From NCBI RefSeq assembly GCF_000383575.1, contig NZ_KB911579.1:3622575-3686574 (forward strand): DNA of 64,000 nt, given 5' to 3'. The position numbers and the translations under genes are program-made. Position 1 is the stretch's first letter. Every line of letters starts with the position of its first letter. The stretch comes from Salinispora oceanensis. GTDB taxonomy: Bacteria; Actinomycetota; Actinomycetes; Mycobacteriales; Micromonosporaceae. The notes below the pieces were generated by a model that saw only the letters and a program-made list of their open reading frames with translations, searched no databases and was not told the origin of the DNA. Below, piece after piece: positions 25,907 to 35,484 of the stretch.

Positions 25907-27988
25907 GTGGCCCGACCCGCCTCGCTGGTGAAGCGACTGCTCGTCGGTCGACCGTTCCGGTCCGACCGACTCCAGCACACCCTGCTGCCGAAGCGCATCG
26001 CCCTGCCCGTTTTCGCTTCCGACGCGCTCTCCAGCGTGGCGTACGCCCCCGACGAGATCCTGCTGATGCTCTCGTTCGCCGGGGCCTCGGCGTTCGTCTT
26101 CTCGCCGTGGATCGCCCTGGCGGTGGTCGTGGTGATGCTCGCCGTGGTGGCGAGCTACCGGCAGAACGTGTACGCCTACCCGTCCGGTGGCGGCGACTAC
26201 GAGGTGGCCACGGTCAACCTGGGGCGCCGCGCCGGTGTCGGCGTGGCCAGTGCCCTCCTGGTCGACTACGTGTTGACCGTCGCCGTGTCGGTCGCGTCCG
26301 GGGTGGCGAACCTGGGCGCGGTGATCCCCTTCGTGGCCACCCACAAGGTGGCGGTGGCCGTCGCCGCGGTGGTGCTGCTCGCCGCCGTCAACCTGCGGGG
26401 GATCAAGGAGTCCGGTACCACCTTCGCCATCCCCACCTACGGCTTCATGATCGTTATCGTTGGCATGATCCTCACCGGGCTGGTCCGGGTGGTGCTGCTC
26501 GGCCACGACCTGCGGGCTCCGAGCGCGGACCTGGTCATCGCCACCGAGTGGAGCGACACGACCGGGTGGGCGATGGCGTTCCTGCTGCTGCGGAGCTTCT
26601 CCTCCGGCTGCGCTGCGCTCACCGGCGTCGAGACGATCTCCAACGGGGTGCCTGCCTTCCGGTCGCCGAAGAGCCGCAACGCGGCGACCACCCTGCTCAT
26701 GCTCGGCGCGGTGGCGGTGACCATGCTGGTCGGCATCGTCTGGCTGGCCCGGCTGACCGGCCTGCAGTTCGTGGAGGACCCGGCCCGGCAGATCGTCGGC
26801 GGCCCCGACGGGTACGTGCAGAAGACCGTCACCGCGCAGCTCGGCGAGACCATCTTCGGCTCCGGCTCGCTGCTGCTGTTCGTGGTCGTCGGCGTCACCG
26901 CCCTGATCCTCTTCCTGGCCGCGAACACCGCGTTCACCGGCTTCCCGGTGCTCGGGTCGATCCTCGCCCAGGATCGCTACCTGCCCCGGCAGCTACACAC
27001 CCGGGGGGACCGGCTCGCGTTCTCCAACGGCATCCTCTTCCTGGCCGGCTTCGCGATCGTGCTGATCATCGGCTTCCAGGCCGAGGTGACCAAGCTGATC
27101 CAGCTCTACATCGTCGGTGTCTTCGTCTCGTTCACCCTGTCTCAGGCCGGCATGATCCGGCACTGGAACCGCTACCTCCGGGTGGAACGCGACCAGCAGG
27201 TCCGCCGGCAGATGATCCGCTCCCGGGCGATCAACAGCTTCGGCATGGCGATGACCGCCACCGTACTGGTGATCGTGGTCGTCACGAAGTTCCTGCTCGG
27301 CGCGTGGATCGCCATCGCCGCGATGATCATGATCTACCTGGTGATGCTGGGGATCCGGAGGCACTACGACCGAGTCGCCGTCGAGCTCATCCCCGACGAG
27401 GGGCGGCCGGTGAAGCCGGCCCGTAACCACGCGGTCGTGCTGGTCAGCAAGGTGCACCAGCCGACCCTGCGGGCGATCGCCTACGCGCAGGTCACCCGGC
27501 CCGACAGCCTGACCGCGGTGACGGTGAACGTGGACGACCAGGACACCCGCCGGCTGCAGGCCGAGTGGGAACGGCGGGACGTGCCGGTCGCCCTGACCGT
27601 GATCGACTCGCCGTATCGGGAGATCACCCGACCGATCCTCGACTACGTGGCCGGCGTCCGCCGGTCCTCGCCCCGCGACGTGGTCACCGTCTTCATCCCC
27701 GAATATGTGGTCGGCCACTGGTGGGAGAACCTCTTGCACAACCAGAGCGCACTGCGGCTCAAGGGTCGGCTGCTCTTCGAACCGGGAGTGATGGTCACCA
27801 GCGTGCCGTGGCAGCTCGCCTCGACCGAGGGCAAGGATCTGGACCGGCTGGACGAGACGCTCAGTCGCGGGCCGGCCCGCGGTCCCCGGGCGACGCCGGG
27901 CGGCCCGGAGCCGGCAGATGGCACGCCAACGGTCCCCGCTCCGCCGCCCCGGAGCGGTCCGGACCCGTCCGATGGAGGTGGCCGGTGA
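25907..27988 (+). CDS. APC-superfamily amino acid permease
   Basis: A 693-residue membrane transporter. The first about 500 residues hold around twelve helices with APC motifs (RIALPVFASDALSSVAYAPDE, YAYPSGGGDYEVA, KESGTTFAIPTYGF). A cytosolic C-terminal domain of about 190 residues (NHAVVLVSKVHQPTLRAIAY) resembles a universal-stress-like fold seen in this subfamily, where it may bind a nucleotide. Paired with ceoBC as in M. tuberculosis (Rv2690c). Substrate unknown; potassium or amino acids are both conceivable for this subgroup. Confidence 0.87.
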   Translation: MARPASLVKRLLVGRPFRSDRLQHTLLPKRIALPVFASDALSSVAYAPDEILLMLSFAGASAFVFSPWIALAVVVVMLAVVASYRQNVYAYPSGGGDYEVATVNLGRRAGVGVASALLVDYVLTVAVSVASGVANLGAVIPFVATHKVAVAVAAVVLLAAVNLRGIKESGTTFAIPTYGFMIVIVGMILTGLVRVVLLGHDLRAPSADLVIATEWSDTTGWAMAFLLLRSFSSGCAALTGVETISNGVPAFRSPKSRNAATTLLMLGAVAVTMLVGIVWLARLTGLQFVEDPARQIVGGPDGYVQKTVTAQLGETIFGSGSLLLFVVVGVTALILFLAANTAFTGFPVLGSILAQDRYLPRQLHTRGDRLAFSNGILFLAGFAIVLIIGFQAEVTKLIQLYIVGVFVSFTLSQAGMIRHWNRYLRVERDQQVRRQMIRSRAINSFGMAMTATVLVIVVVTKFLLGAWIAIAAMIMIYLVMLGIRRHYDRVAVELIPDEGRPVKPARNHAVVLVSKVHQPTLRAIAYAQVTRPDSLTAVTVNVDDQDTRRLQAEWERRDVPVALTVIDSPYREITRPILDYVAGVRRSSPRDVVTVFIPEYVVGHWWENLLHNQSALRLKGRLLFEPGVMVTSVPWQLASTEGKDLDRLDETLSRGPARGPRATPGGPEPADGTPTVPAPPPRSGPDPSDGGGR

Positions 27989-29238
27989 CCGGTGACGAGG
28001 GGCTGGCAGAGGCCGAGCGGGTCGAGTTGACCGTCGGGGCGGTGGCCCCGGGCGGGCACTGCGTCGCCCGGGTCGCCGGCCAGGTGGTCTTCGTTCGGCA
28101 CGCGCTGCCCGGCGAGCGGGTGGTGGTCGAGGTCACCGAGGTACACCGTGGGTTCGTCCGGGCCGACGCGGTGACGGTGCTGCAGGCCGCACCGGAGCGG
28201 GTGGAGCCCCCCTGCCCGTACGCGAAGCCCGGCCGCTGCGGCGGCTGTGACCTGCAGCACGTGTCCCCCGAGGCGCAGCTGACCTGGAAGGCGGGGGTGA
28301 TCCGCGAGCAACTCACCCGACTGGGCGGGTTGACCGAGGGGGAGCTGGACGCGCTGGGCATCCAGGTCGAGGCGCTGCCCGGCGGGTCGCTGGGCTGGCG
28401 TTCCCGGGTGCGCTACACCGTCGACGGCGCCGGCCGGGCCGGCCTGCTCAAGCACCGCTCCTACGAGGTGGTGCCGATCGACCGGTGCCGGATCGCCCAC
28501 CCGGCGATTCAACAACTGCCGGTGCTCGGCCCCGTACGGTGGCCGGACGCCGACGCCGTCGAGTCGGTCGCCTCGACCGGTGGGGACGTGACCGTGACCG
28601 CCGTCGCCGGCGGGACGGCGCGGCCGGTGAGCGGGCCGGAACGGGTCCACGAGGAGGCCGTCGGCCGCCGGTGGACGCTGCCCCCGTCGGCATTCTGGCA
28701 GGTCCACCCGGCGGCGGCGGACACCCTGGTCAACGCGGTGCTGGCGCAGCTCGACCCGCAGCCCGGGGAGACCGCCTGGGACCTGTACGGCGGGGCGGGT
28801 CTCTTCGCCGCCGCGCTGGCGGAGCGGGTCGGTGCCACCGGTCGGGTCACCCTCGTTGAGGCCGCCGGCGCCGGCATCGCCGCCGCCCGGCAGAACCTGC
28901 GGGATCTGCCACAGGTCGGCATCGTCCCGGGCCGGGTCGCCGCGGTGTTGGACCGGGGGCGGCACACCGCGCCGGTGGACCTGGTGGTGCTCGATCCACC
29001 CCGCTCCGGAGCCGGGGCCCGGGTGGTGCGGGCGGTGGCCGCCGCCGGAGCGCGCGCGGTGGCGTATGTGGCCTGCGACCCGGCCGCCTTCGCCCGGGAT
29101 GTCCGCGGCTTCGCCGAGCTGGGCTGGCGGCTGGCCGCGCTGCGCGGCTTCGACCTCTTTCCCATGACCCAGCACGTGGAGCTGGTGGGGTTGTTGCTGC
29201 CGCCCGACTCGCCGCACCAGCAGCGGAGCGAAGCCTGA
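27985..29238 (+). CDS. TrmA/RlmD-family 23S rRNA or tRNA (uracil-5-)-methyltransferase
   Basis: A 417-residue enzyme that methylates C5 of a specific uridine in RNA. An N-terminal TRAM RNA-binding domain is followed by an iron-sulfur cluster motif (Cys77, Cys85, Cys88 in CPYAKPGRCGGC, a fourth Cys in DRCRIA), and the SAM domain with DLYGGAGLFAAAL, DPPRSGAG and the catalytic Cys in YVACDPAAFARD. GTG overlaps the permease stop (GTGA) with GGAGGTGG upstream. Its exact target uridine cannot be told from sequence. Confidence 0.88.
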   Translation: MTGDEGLAEAERVELTVGAVAPGGHCVARVAGQVVFVRHALPGERVVVEVTEVHRGFVRADAVTVLQAAPERVEPPCPYAKPGRCGGCDLQHVSPEAQLTWKAGVIREQLTRLGGLTEGELDALGIQVEALPGGSLGWRSRVRYTVDGAGRAGLLKHRSYEVVPIDRCRIAHPAIQQLPVLGPVRWPDADAVESVASTGGDVTVTAVAGGTARPVSGPERVHEEAVGRRWTLPPSAFWQVHPAAADTLVNAVLAQLDPQPGETAWDLYGGAGLFAAALAERVGATGRVTLVEAAGAGIAAARQNLRDLPQVGIVPGRVAAVLDRGRHTAPVDLVVLDPPRSGAGARVVRAVAAAGARAVAYVACDPAAFARDVRGFAELGWRLAALRGFDLFPMTQHVELVGLLLPPDSPHQQRSEA

Positions 29239-29316
29239 CCACCGGCTCAGCGTTGCCGGCGTCCGGCGGACCGCTCCGGGTGCTCCCGACCGGACTGCGA
29301 GCTGTCGCTCGGCCGA

Positions 29317-29322
29317 TAGACT
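29317..29322 (+). promoter_or_regulatory. Candidate -10 box (TAGACT) for dxs, leaderless
   Basis: TAGACT ends eight bases before the dxs ATG, and there is no ribosome-binding site between them. Transcription would start at or next to the A of the ATG, giving a leaderless mRNA. The -35 region is weak. Confidence 0.5.
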
Positions 29323-29330
29323 CTCCGGTC

Positions 29331-31313
29331 ATGAGTGTTGAACGGGACCCGGCAAACCAACCGGGGCTGCTGGCCGCCGTCAGCGGTCCGCAGGACATCA
29401 AGCGGATGTCCACCGAGCAGCTGGACATCCTCGCCGCCGAGATCCGTGACTTTCTGGTGGCCAAGGTCTCCCGCACCGGCGGGCACATCGGCCCCAACCT
29501 GGGGGTGGTGGAGCTGACCCTCGGGCTGCACCGGGTCTTCGACTCCCCCCGGGACCGGATCCTGTTCGACACCGGCCACCAGGCCTACGTACACAAGATT
29601 CTCACCGGCCGGCAGGGTGGCTTCGACAAGCTGCGCCAGCGCGGCGGGCTCGCCGGCTACCCGAGTCAGGCCGAGAGCGAGCACGACCTGATCGAGAACT
29701 CGCACGCCTCCACCGTCCTCTCCTACGCCGACGGGCTGGCCAAGGCGTACGCGCTGCGGGGCGAGTCCCGGGCGGTGGCGGCCGTGGTCGGCGACGGCGC
29801 GCTGACCGGCGGGATGTGCTGGGAGGCGCTGAACAACATCGCGACCGCCGGCAACCCGCTGGTGATCGTGGTCAACGACAACGGTCGCTCCTACTCGCCG
29901 ACGATCGGCGGGCTCGCCGACCACCTCTCGACGCTGCGCCTGAACCCCGGCTACGAGCGGGTGCTGGACACGGTCCGGGAGGCGCTCGGCTCGACCCCGC
30001 TGGTCGGCCGGCCGATGTACGAGGTGCTGCACGCGGTCAAGCGGGGCATCAAGGACGCGGTCGCGCCGCAGGCGATGTTCGAGGACCTCGGCATCAAGTA
30101 CGTCGGCCCGGTTGACGGGCACGACATCACGGCGGTCGAGGGGGCGCTGCGCGCGGCGAAGTCCTTCGGCGGCCCGGTGATCGTGCACGCGGTCACCCGC
30201 AAGGGCTACGGCTATCGCCCGGCCGAGGACGACGAGGCGGACTGTTTCCACAGCCCCGGTGCCTTCGACACGGAGACCGGCAAGGCCACCGCCGCGCCGT
30301 CGGTGAAGTGGACCCACGTCTTCGCCGAGGAGCTGGTCGCGATCGCCGACGAGCGACCAGATGTGGTGGGGATCACCGCCGCGATGGCCGAGCCGACCGG
30401 CATCGTCAAGCTGGCCCGGAAGTACCCGGAGCGTACCTACGACGTGGGCATCGCCGAGCAGCACGCCGCCACCTCGGCTGCCGGGTTGGCGCTGGGTGGT
30501 CTGCACCCGGTGGTCGCGGTCTACGCGACCTTCCTCAACCGGGCATTCGACCAGGTCCTGCTGGACGTGGCGATGCACAAGCTGCCGGTGACCTTCGTGC
30601 TGGACCGGGCCGGGATCACCGGCCCGGACGGGCCCAGCCACTACGGCATGTGGGACATGTCCATCTTCGGGGTGGTGCCGGGCCTGCGGCTCGCCGCCCC
30701 CCGGGACGCCGCCACCCTCCGCGAGGAGCTGCGCGAGGCGGTCGCCGTGGACGACGGTCCCACCATCGTCCGCTTCCCGACCGGATCCGTCGCCGCCGAC
30801 CTGCCGGCGCTGCGCCGGGTCGGTCCGGTGGACGTGCTCGCCGAGTCGGCCCGCGCCGACGTGCTGCTGGTCGCGGTCGGCTCCTTCGCCGGCCTCGGCA
30901 TGGAGGTCGCCGCCCGGGTCGGCGAGCAGGGCTACGGCGTGACCGTGGTTGACCCGCGCTGGGTCCGGCCGGTCCCGGCCGAGCTGGTGGAGCTGGCCGC
31001 CGGGCATCGGCTCGTGGTCGTTGTGGAGGACGGGGTTCGGGCCGGCGGCGTCGGCGACGCCATCGCCCAGGCGATGCGGGACGCCGACGTCGAGGTGCCG
31101 GTGAAGGACCTGGGCGTACCGGTCGACTGGCACCCGTACGGCACCCGGGCCCAGATTCTCACCGACCTCGGCCTGACCGCCCAGGACGTGGCCCGCGACG
31201 TCACCGGCTGGATCTCCCGGCTCGACCTTGACGCCACCGGCAACGAGAAGGAGCTCGTCTCCGATCAGGTGGAGCCGATCGTCACACCGCGGGGGACCCC
31301 CGCGGCGAAGTGA
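29331..31313 (+). CDS. dxs: 1-deoxy-D-xylulose-5-phosphate synthase
   Basis: A 660-residue thiamine-diphosphate enzyme that joins pyruvate and glyceraldehyde 3-phosphate, the first step of the MEP isoprenoid pathway. Present are the opening SGPQDIKRMSTEQL, the conserved TGHQAYVHKILTGR, the ThDP motif GDGALTGGMCWEALNN, the pyrimidine-domain glutamate in GIAEQHAATSAAGLA, and the transketolase C domain. Full length plus a short tail. Followed by a strong hairpin terminator. Confidence 0.96.
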   Translation: MSVERDPANQPGLLAAVSGPQDIKRMSTEQLDILAAEIRDFLVAKVSRTGGHIGPNLGVVELTLGLHRVFDSPRDRILFDTGHQAYVHKILTGRQGGFDKLRQRGGLAGYPSQAESEHDLIENSHASTVLSYADGLAKAYALRGESRAVAAVVGDGALTGGMCWEALNNIATAGNPLVIVVNDNGRSYSPTIGGLADHLSTLRLNPGYERVLDTVREALGSTPLVGRPMYEVLHAVKRGIKDAVAPQAMFEDLGIKYVGPVDGHDITAVEGALRAAKSFGGPVIVHAVTRKGYGYRPAEDDEADCFHSPGAFDTETGKATAAPSVKWTHVFAEELVAIADERPDVVGITAAMAEPTGIVKLARKYPERTYDVGIAEQHAATSAAGLALGGLHPVVAVYATFLNRAFDQVLLDVAMHKLPVTFVLDRAGITGPDGPSHYGMWDMSIFGVVPGLRLAAPRDAATLREELREAVAVDDGPTIVRFPTGSVAADLPALRRVGPVDVLAESARADVLLVAVGSFAGLGMEVAARVGEQGYGVTVVDPRWVRPVPAELVELAAGHRLVVVVEDGVRAGGVGDAIAQAMRDADVEVPVKDLGVPVDWHPYGTRAQILTDLGLTAQDVARDVTGWISRLDLDATGNEKELVSDQVEPIVTPRGTPAAK

Positions 31314-31319
31314 GGGCGC

Positions 31320-31356
31320 GGGTGGGCGACGGCGGACCGCTCGCCGTCGCCCACCC
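31320..31356. terminator. Rho-independent-type terminator after dxs
   Basis: A 15-bp perfect GC-rich stem (31320-31334 with 31342-31356) and a 7-base loop, a few bases after the dxs stop. It lacks a T run but also separates dxs from the convergent lipoprotein gene. Confidence 0.75.
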
Positions 31357-31394
31357 GCACCGCGGCATCGCCACGGGCGCCGTCGCCCTAGGCG

Positions 31395-32591
31395 CTACTG
31401 CGGAGCGGGCAGGGAACGGTAGTGGGTCTCCGCGCTGGTCGCCAGGCTCACCGTGACCGTCTCGTCGGCCAGGGGCAGGATCGCCAGGCCCGGGCGGTCA
31501 ACGAGGTGGGACGTGCCGGCCGGGACGGACAGCGAGTCCTCCGGAGCCGGCTGCCAGCTCAACACGGCCAGCCGCTGCCCCGCCACCGGCAGGACGTACG
31601 CCTGAAGTGGTGCGGCCCGATCGGCCGCTGACATCATCGCTGCGCCACCGGTGCCCGGCCGGTACAGCATCGCTGTCATCACGTCGTCGGCCGTCTCCCA
31701 GGTGAGCTGCTGCACCGCACCCGGCGGGCCGGCACCGAGCGTGCCCTCGCCGACCGTCCGGAGGGTCAGCCCCGCCATCGGCCAGGAGGCCGGCACCGAG
31801 GCCGCCGACGTCCGGCTCCCGAACTGGCGTTGGATGCTGCCGAACGGCCCCTGGTCGCCGGCGAGCGCGCAGGTGTCCAACCCGGCCAGGGCCTGCTGCC
31901 CGGAGCCGGACTCGTCCCGTACCAGCGGGTCGCGCGGCGCGTCCAGGCCGGTACCGAGGTCGAGGAAGCGCTCGGCGGCGCGCCCCTGCGGCAGCGCCTC
32001 GGTGGCGCGTAGCGCGGCGGTGACCGGGACCGCGGAGCAGGTCGGCACCGCCACCGGTGTGCTCAGACCCCCCTCGATGGTCACCGCCTGGCCATCCGGA
32101 CCGGTCAGGTCGGTGACCCGGGCTGAGACCAGGTAGCGGCGACCCGCTTCGGTGTGGACCGGGAGCACATCGGAGTAGACCAGGTAGCCGGGATCGGTGT
32201 GCTCGACGGCGTGGGTGACGGTGTGGCGCCCGTCCTCCCCGGCGACCTGGAGCAGCCAGGAGGCGCCCGTACCGGGAACATCCGCGGCGACCAGGGCGAG
32301 CGGCGCGCCGTCGACCTCGCCGACCCAGAGGATGCCGGAGGTGGGCAGGTAGGCTCGGTCGCCGAGCGGTGACCGCCAGCCGCGGACCGCCTCGGTCACC
32401 GCCGTGGTTGTCGCGGCCTCGTCGGCGAGGGAGCCGCGGGCCGGCCAGACGGTGAGCGAACCGTCCCGGCTCTCATGCCCGACCGACAGGTCACCCGGTG
32501 CCCGGTCGGCGACCGCTCCGCAGCCGGCCAGGGTCGCCACCAGGGCCAGCGCAGCGGCGGCCGTCCTGCCGGTCCGGTGGGCTGCAAGCAC
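31395..32591 (-). CDS. Secreted lipoprotein of unknown function
   Basis: A 398-residue exported lipoprotein. The signal peptide ends in lipobox LAGC (about residue 23), and the mature part has no domain I recognise. It contains a few cysteine pairs (PTCSAVP, DTCALAGD) and beta-rich stretches. GTG at 32591 follows GAGGAG at good spacing. It is divergent from the membrane protein at 32716, which suggests a shared promoter region and perhaps a shared envelope role. Confidence 0.75.
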   Translation of the reverse strand: MLAAHRTGRTAAAALALVATLAGCGAVADRAPGDLSVGHESRDGSLTVWPARGSLADEAATTTAVTEAVRGWRSPLGDRAYLPTSGILWVGEVDGAPLALVAADVPGTGASWLLQVAGEDGRHTVTHAVEHTDPGYLVYSDVLPVHTEAGRRYLVSARVTDLTGPDGQAVTIEGGLSTPVAVPTCSAVPVTAALRATEALPQGRAAERFLDLGTGLDAPRDPLVRDESGSGQQALAGLDTCALAGDQGPFGSIQRQFGSRTSAASVPASWPMAGLTLRTVGEGTLGAGPPGAVQQLTWETADDVMTAMLYRPGTGGAAMMSAADRAAPLQAYVLPVAGQRLAVLSWQPAPEDSLSVPAGTSHLVDRPGLAILPLADETVTVSLATSAETHYRSLPAPQ

Positions 32592-32700
32592 CGTTAGCTC
32601 CTCTGTCTCCTGCGAACCGCAATGGTACGAGACGGCACGGTGCCGCCCAGCGCCACCCACAAGGGATTGTGTGCTGGCTTTCGTGTGATTTCCGCTCAGG

Positions 32701-32706
32701 TAGACT
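32701..32706 (+). promoter_or_regulatory. Candidate -10 box (TAGACT), leaderless
   Basis: TAGACT, identical to the box before dxs, ends nine bases before the GTG at 32716, with no ribosome-binding site. A leaderless transcript is likely. Confidence 0.5.
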
Positions 32707-32715
32707 CCGCCGATT

Positions 32716-34626
32716 GTGACGCCTGCTGACACCCGCGCCGACCGCGCCACCGTGGCCACGTCCGAGCCGGTCGATCTCAACAGCGCGAGTGCCTTCCCGC
32801 TGAACGGTGTCGCTGACGGGGACCGGAAGCCAAGGCCCAACCCTCCGGTGACGGACCCGGGTCGCCGTCGGTTCCGGCTGCCGTCGTGGACGCCCCGACG
32901 GCAGCACTCGGTGGTGGTCGGCGGGTTCCTGCTCGCCGCGCTCTGGGTGACCAGTCAGATCTGGGTCGACCCAACCGGCCGGGTGGCCGCGCTCTACAGC
33001 AGTGACCCGGCGCAGGTGCAGTTCTTCCTGGCGCACTCGGTGCGGGTGGTGCTCCACGGGGAGTTCCCGTTCTTCACCGAACAGTTCAACTACCCGGACG
33101 GGGTCAATCTGATGGCCAATACGGCCATCCTCGCGCTGGGCATCCCGATGGTGCCGGTGACGCTCCTGTTCGGCCCGGCGGTGACCTTCGTGCTGCTGGT
33201 CACCCTTGGACTCGCCGGCACCGCGACCGCCTGGTACGTGGTGCTCAGCCGGCACCTCGTGCGCAGTCGACTGGCGGCGGCGGTCGGCGGATGGTTCTGC
33301 GGGTTCTCCCCGGCGATGCTGTCGCACGCCAACTGGCACCCCAACATCATCAGTCAGTTTTTGCTGCCGTTCATCGTGTGGCGGGTGCTCGTCATCACCC
33401 GGTCCCAGCGTCCGTACCGGGACGGCCTGCTGCTCGCCCTGCTGGTTGTCGTGCAGGCGTTCATCAACGAGGAGATCCTGCTCTTCACCGCGATGGCGTG
33501 CGGAGTCTTCCTCGCCGCCGTGCTGGCGCAGCGGCCCCAACTGTGGCGGGCGGCGTGGCGGCCGTTGGCGAAGTCGCTCGCCACCTGCACGGTGGTGGCG
33601 GGCGCGCTACTGGCGTACCCGCTCTACGTGCAGTTCGCCGGGCCGATGGCGTACCACGGGCTGAGCGACGCGGTCCGGGACTACGGCAACGACATCGCCG
33701 CGTTCGTCGCCCCGGGCTCGCCCACCCTGGGCGGGGACGACGCGGCCAACACCGGCCTCGCCCCGAACTACTCGGAGGAGAACGCCTTCTTCGGCTGGAG
33801 CCTCTCCCTGATCGCCGTCGGCATCGTCCTGTGGCTGCGCCACGACGTGGTCGTGCGGGCCCTCGCGGCGACCGGGATCTTCTTCGCGGTGCTCTCCCTC
33901 GGCGAGCGGATCTCCTGGTGGGACCAGGAGATCGGGGTGGGACCGTGGGAGTGGCTGGTTCGGCTGCCGCTGCTGGACGCGGTGGTGCCGACCCGGTTCG
34001 GGCTCATCACCACCGTCACCGTCGGGCTGTTGCTGACGCTCGCGGTTGACCGGTCCCGAAGGCTGCCGCTGCCCCGGCGCACCCTGCGGCTGCGCACCGC
34101 CGCCGGGCTGGTGCTGGCGTTGTTGCCGATCGCGCCCATGCCGCTGGCGGTGACCTCCCGACCACCGGTGCCGGAGTTCATCACCGCCGACCGGTGGCGC
34201 GGCTACGTGGCGGAGGACCAGACGCTGGTGCCCATTCCGGTGCCGAGCATGGGTAACACCCACGGCATGCGCTGGGCCGCCGCCGCCAACCTCGACTTCA
34301 AGATCCCCGGTGGCTACTTCCTGGCGCCGCGCAACGCCAACACCGGCGACCCGGGCCGGTTCGGCGGCCGCCCCAGCGGGCTCGGTGAACTGCTCAGCGA
34401 GGTCGCCAGCACCGGACGTGCGCTGCAACTCGACGACCGGCAGCACCGGCGGGCCCTGGACGACCTGCGGCACTGGCGGGCCGCGATCCTGGTCCTACCG
34501 GTGGACCAGCATCACGCGGAGCCGCTGCGGCTGACCGTCGAGCAACTGGTCGGTCCGGGCAGGCGCGAACTGGACGTCTGGATGTGGGACGTCCGCGCAT
34601 TGACGGATCCGGACCCGGCAGCCTGA
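32716..34626 (+). CDS. Polytopic membrane protein, glycosyltransferase-like (paralogue A)
   Basis: A 636-residue protein with a disordered N-terminus of about 60 residues, ten or more membrane helices, and a C-terminal soluble domain of about 130 residues. Conserved blocks include EFPFFTEQFNYPDGVNLMAN, HLVRSRLAAAVGGWFCGFSP, AFINEEILLFTA and VPTRFGLITT. Helix count and the long first loop recall GT-C-fold lipid-linked sugar transferases, but the family's acidic DxD/ExD pair is not evident. The gene at 35485 encodes a clear paralogue in the opposite direction. Enzymatic role is inference. Confidence 0.75.
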   Translation: MTPADTRADRATVATSEPVDLNSASAFPLNGVADGDRKPRPNPPVTDPGRRRFRLPSWTPRRQHSVVVGGFLLAALWVTSQIWVDPTGRVAALYSSDPAQVQFFLAHSVRVVLHGEFPFFTEQFNYPDGVNLMANTAILALGIPMVPVTLLFGPAVTFVLLVTLGLAGTATAWYVVLSRHLVRSRLAAAVGGWFCGFSPAMLSHANWHPNIISQFLLPFIVWRVLVITRSQRPYRDGLLLALLVVVQAFINEEILLFTAMACGVFLAAVLAQRPQLWRAAWRPLAKSLATCTVVAGALLAYPLYVQFAGPMAYHGLSDAVRDYGNDIAAFVAPGSPTLGGDDAANTGLAPNYSEENAFFGWSLSLIAVGIVLWLRHDVVVRALAATGIFFAVLSLGERISWWDQEIGVGPWEWLVRLPLLDAVVPTRFGLITTVTVGLLLTLAVDRSRRLPLPRRTLRLRTAAGLVLALLPIAPMPLAVTSRPPVPEFITADRWRGYVAEDQTLVPIPVPSMGNTHGMRWAAAANLDFKIPGGYFLAPRNANTGDPGRFGGRPSGLGELLSEVASTGRALQLDDRQHRRALDDLRHWRAAILVLPVDQHHAEPLRLTVEQLVGPGRRELDVWMWDVRALTDPDPAA

Positions 34627-34635
34627 GGCCAGACC

Positions 34636-34776
34636 TTACCGCCGCCGGGACCCCAGGTTCACCTGCTCCGACTGGGTGTTGGCGGGCGGCTGGTTCATGA
34701 TGGCGGCGGGGCGTGCCGGTTCGGCCCTGGGTTCGGTCGAAGGAGCCGGCCGGCGCTGCTTCGGAGGCGCCGCCAT
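34636..34776 (-). pseudogene. Possible 3' fragment of a Pro/Arg-rich protein
   Basis: A 46-codon minus-strand frame ending ANTQSEQVNLGSRRR. It has no good ribosome-binding site, and its composition is that of a disordered tail. It may be the leftover 3' end of a gene disrupted where the neighbouring lower-GC gene came in, or simply a chance frame. I do not recognise it. Confidence 0.25.
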
Positions 34777-34814
34777 CCGACGGGGCTGCTGGGATAAGAC
34801 TCCTATGCTTCGAT

Positions 34815-35360
34815 ATGCGGATGAGCGCGGAGCTAATCGCGGCAGCGGCCGTTGTGATCGGTGCGGCAATTGGTGTTGGTGGCGCGCTGCTCGGCGCTCA
34901 TGTCAACAGCCGTCACCAACGGGAGCTCGCGCGAGCGGAGCGAGCAGCAGCGCAACGAGAGGATCAACGGAACGTGTGCGCCGGCTTCCTCGCCAACCTC
35001 GACATCTATCTCATGACTGCGGACGAGATGGCTTGGGCCAAGCCAGGTGCCCGGCGGGCGGGCAGTGACGCAAAACAAGCAACGAGCGAACTAAAGGATC
35101 ACTACTGGTCAGCTTGGACTGCCCTCTTGTCGGCCAACTCGGCTGTACAGCTTGCTGTGGCTCTCGACGTACGCCAGCAGGCCAAGAGAATCACTAGCTC
35201 CGCCTATGACGTAGACGCGTGGATTTGGAACCTCACTCACGGTGGCGAGCGGATTGCGGGGGAGTACGGTACCAGTCGGGACGAGCTGCTGAGGCAACGC
35301 GAGGAATTCATCGCTCTCGTGTCGGGTCGTGAGATGCAACTCACCGGGACGCCAGACTGA
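34815..35360 (+). CDS. Hypothetical membrane-anchored helical protein, lower GC
   Basis: A 181-residue protein with one N-terminal membrane helix (ELIAAAAVVIGAAIGVGGAL) and a long helical cytosolic region rich in Arg and Gln (NSRHQRELARAERAAAQRED). Similar short proteins are common in actinomycete accessory regions. Codon use is visibly less GC-biased than in its neighbours (codons such as CTT, ATC/ACT, CAA are frequent), suggesting transfer. It lies alone between the two paralogous membrane proteins. ATG codons at 34815 and 34821 are both possible. No function assigned. Confidence 0.65.
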   Translation: MRMSAELIAAAAVVIGAAIGVGGALLGAHVNSRHQRELARAERAAAQREDQRNVCAGFLANLDIYLMTADEMAWAKPGARRAGSDAKQATSELKDHYWSAWTALLSANSAVQLAVALDVRQQAKRITSSAYDVDAWIWNLTHGGERIAGEYGTSRDELLRQREEFIALVSGREMQLTGTPD

Positions 35361-35484
35361 TCGCGCTTCAGCGTGGACTCGACGGCCAGCCGCGTACAGC
35401 AACACGCCACCGGTTCCGAGCCGTCCTGACCAGAACCATCACCGTCACCGGCGAGTGGCTCTAACCGGACTTGTGAAACGCGCC

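Noticed and set aside
29247..31133. A 628-codon open frame opposite dxs
   Set aside because: dxs motifs are clear on the plus strand. The antisense frame has no motif, and its composition is that of a shadow frame.
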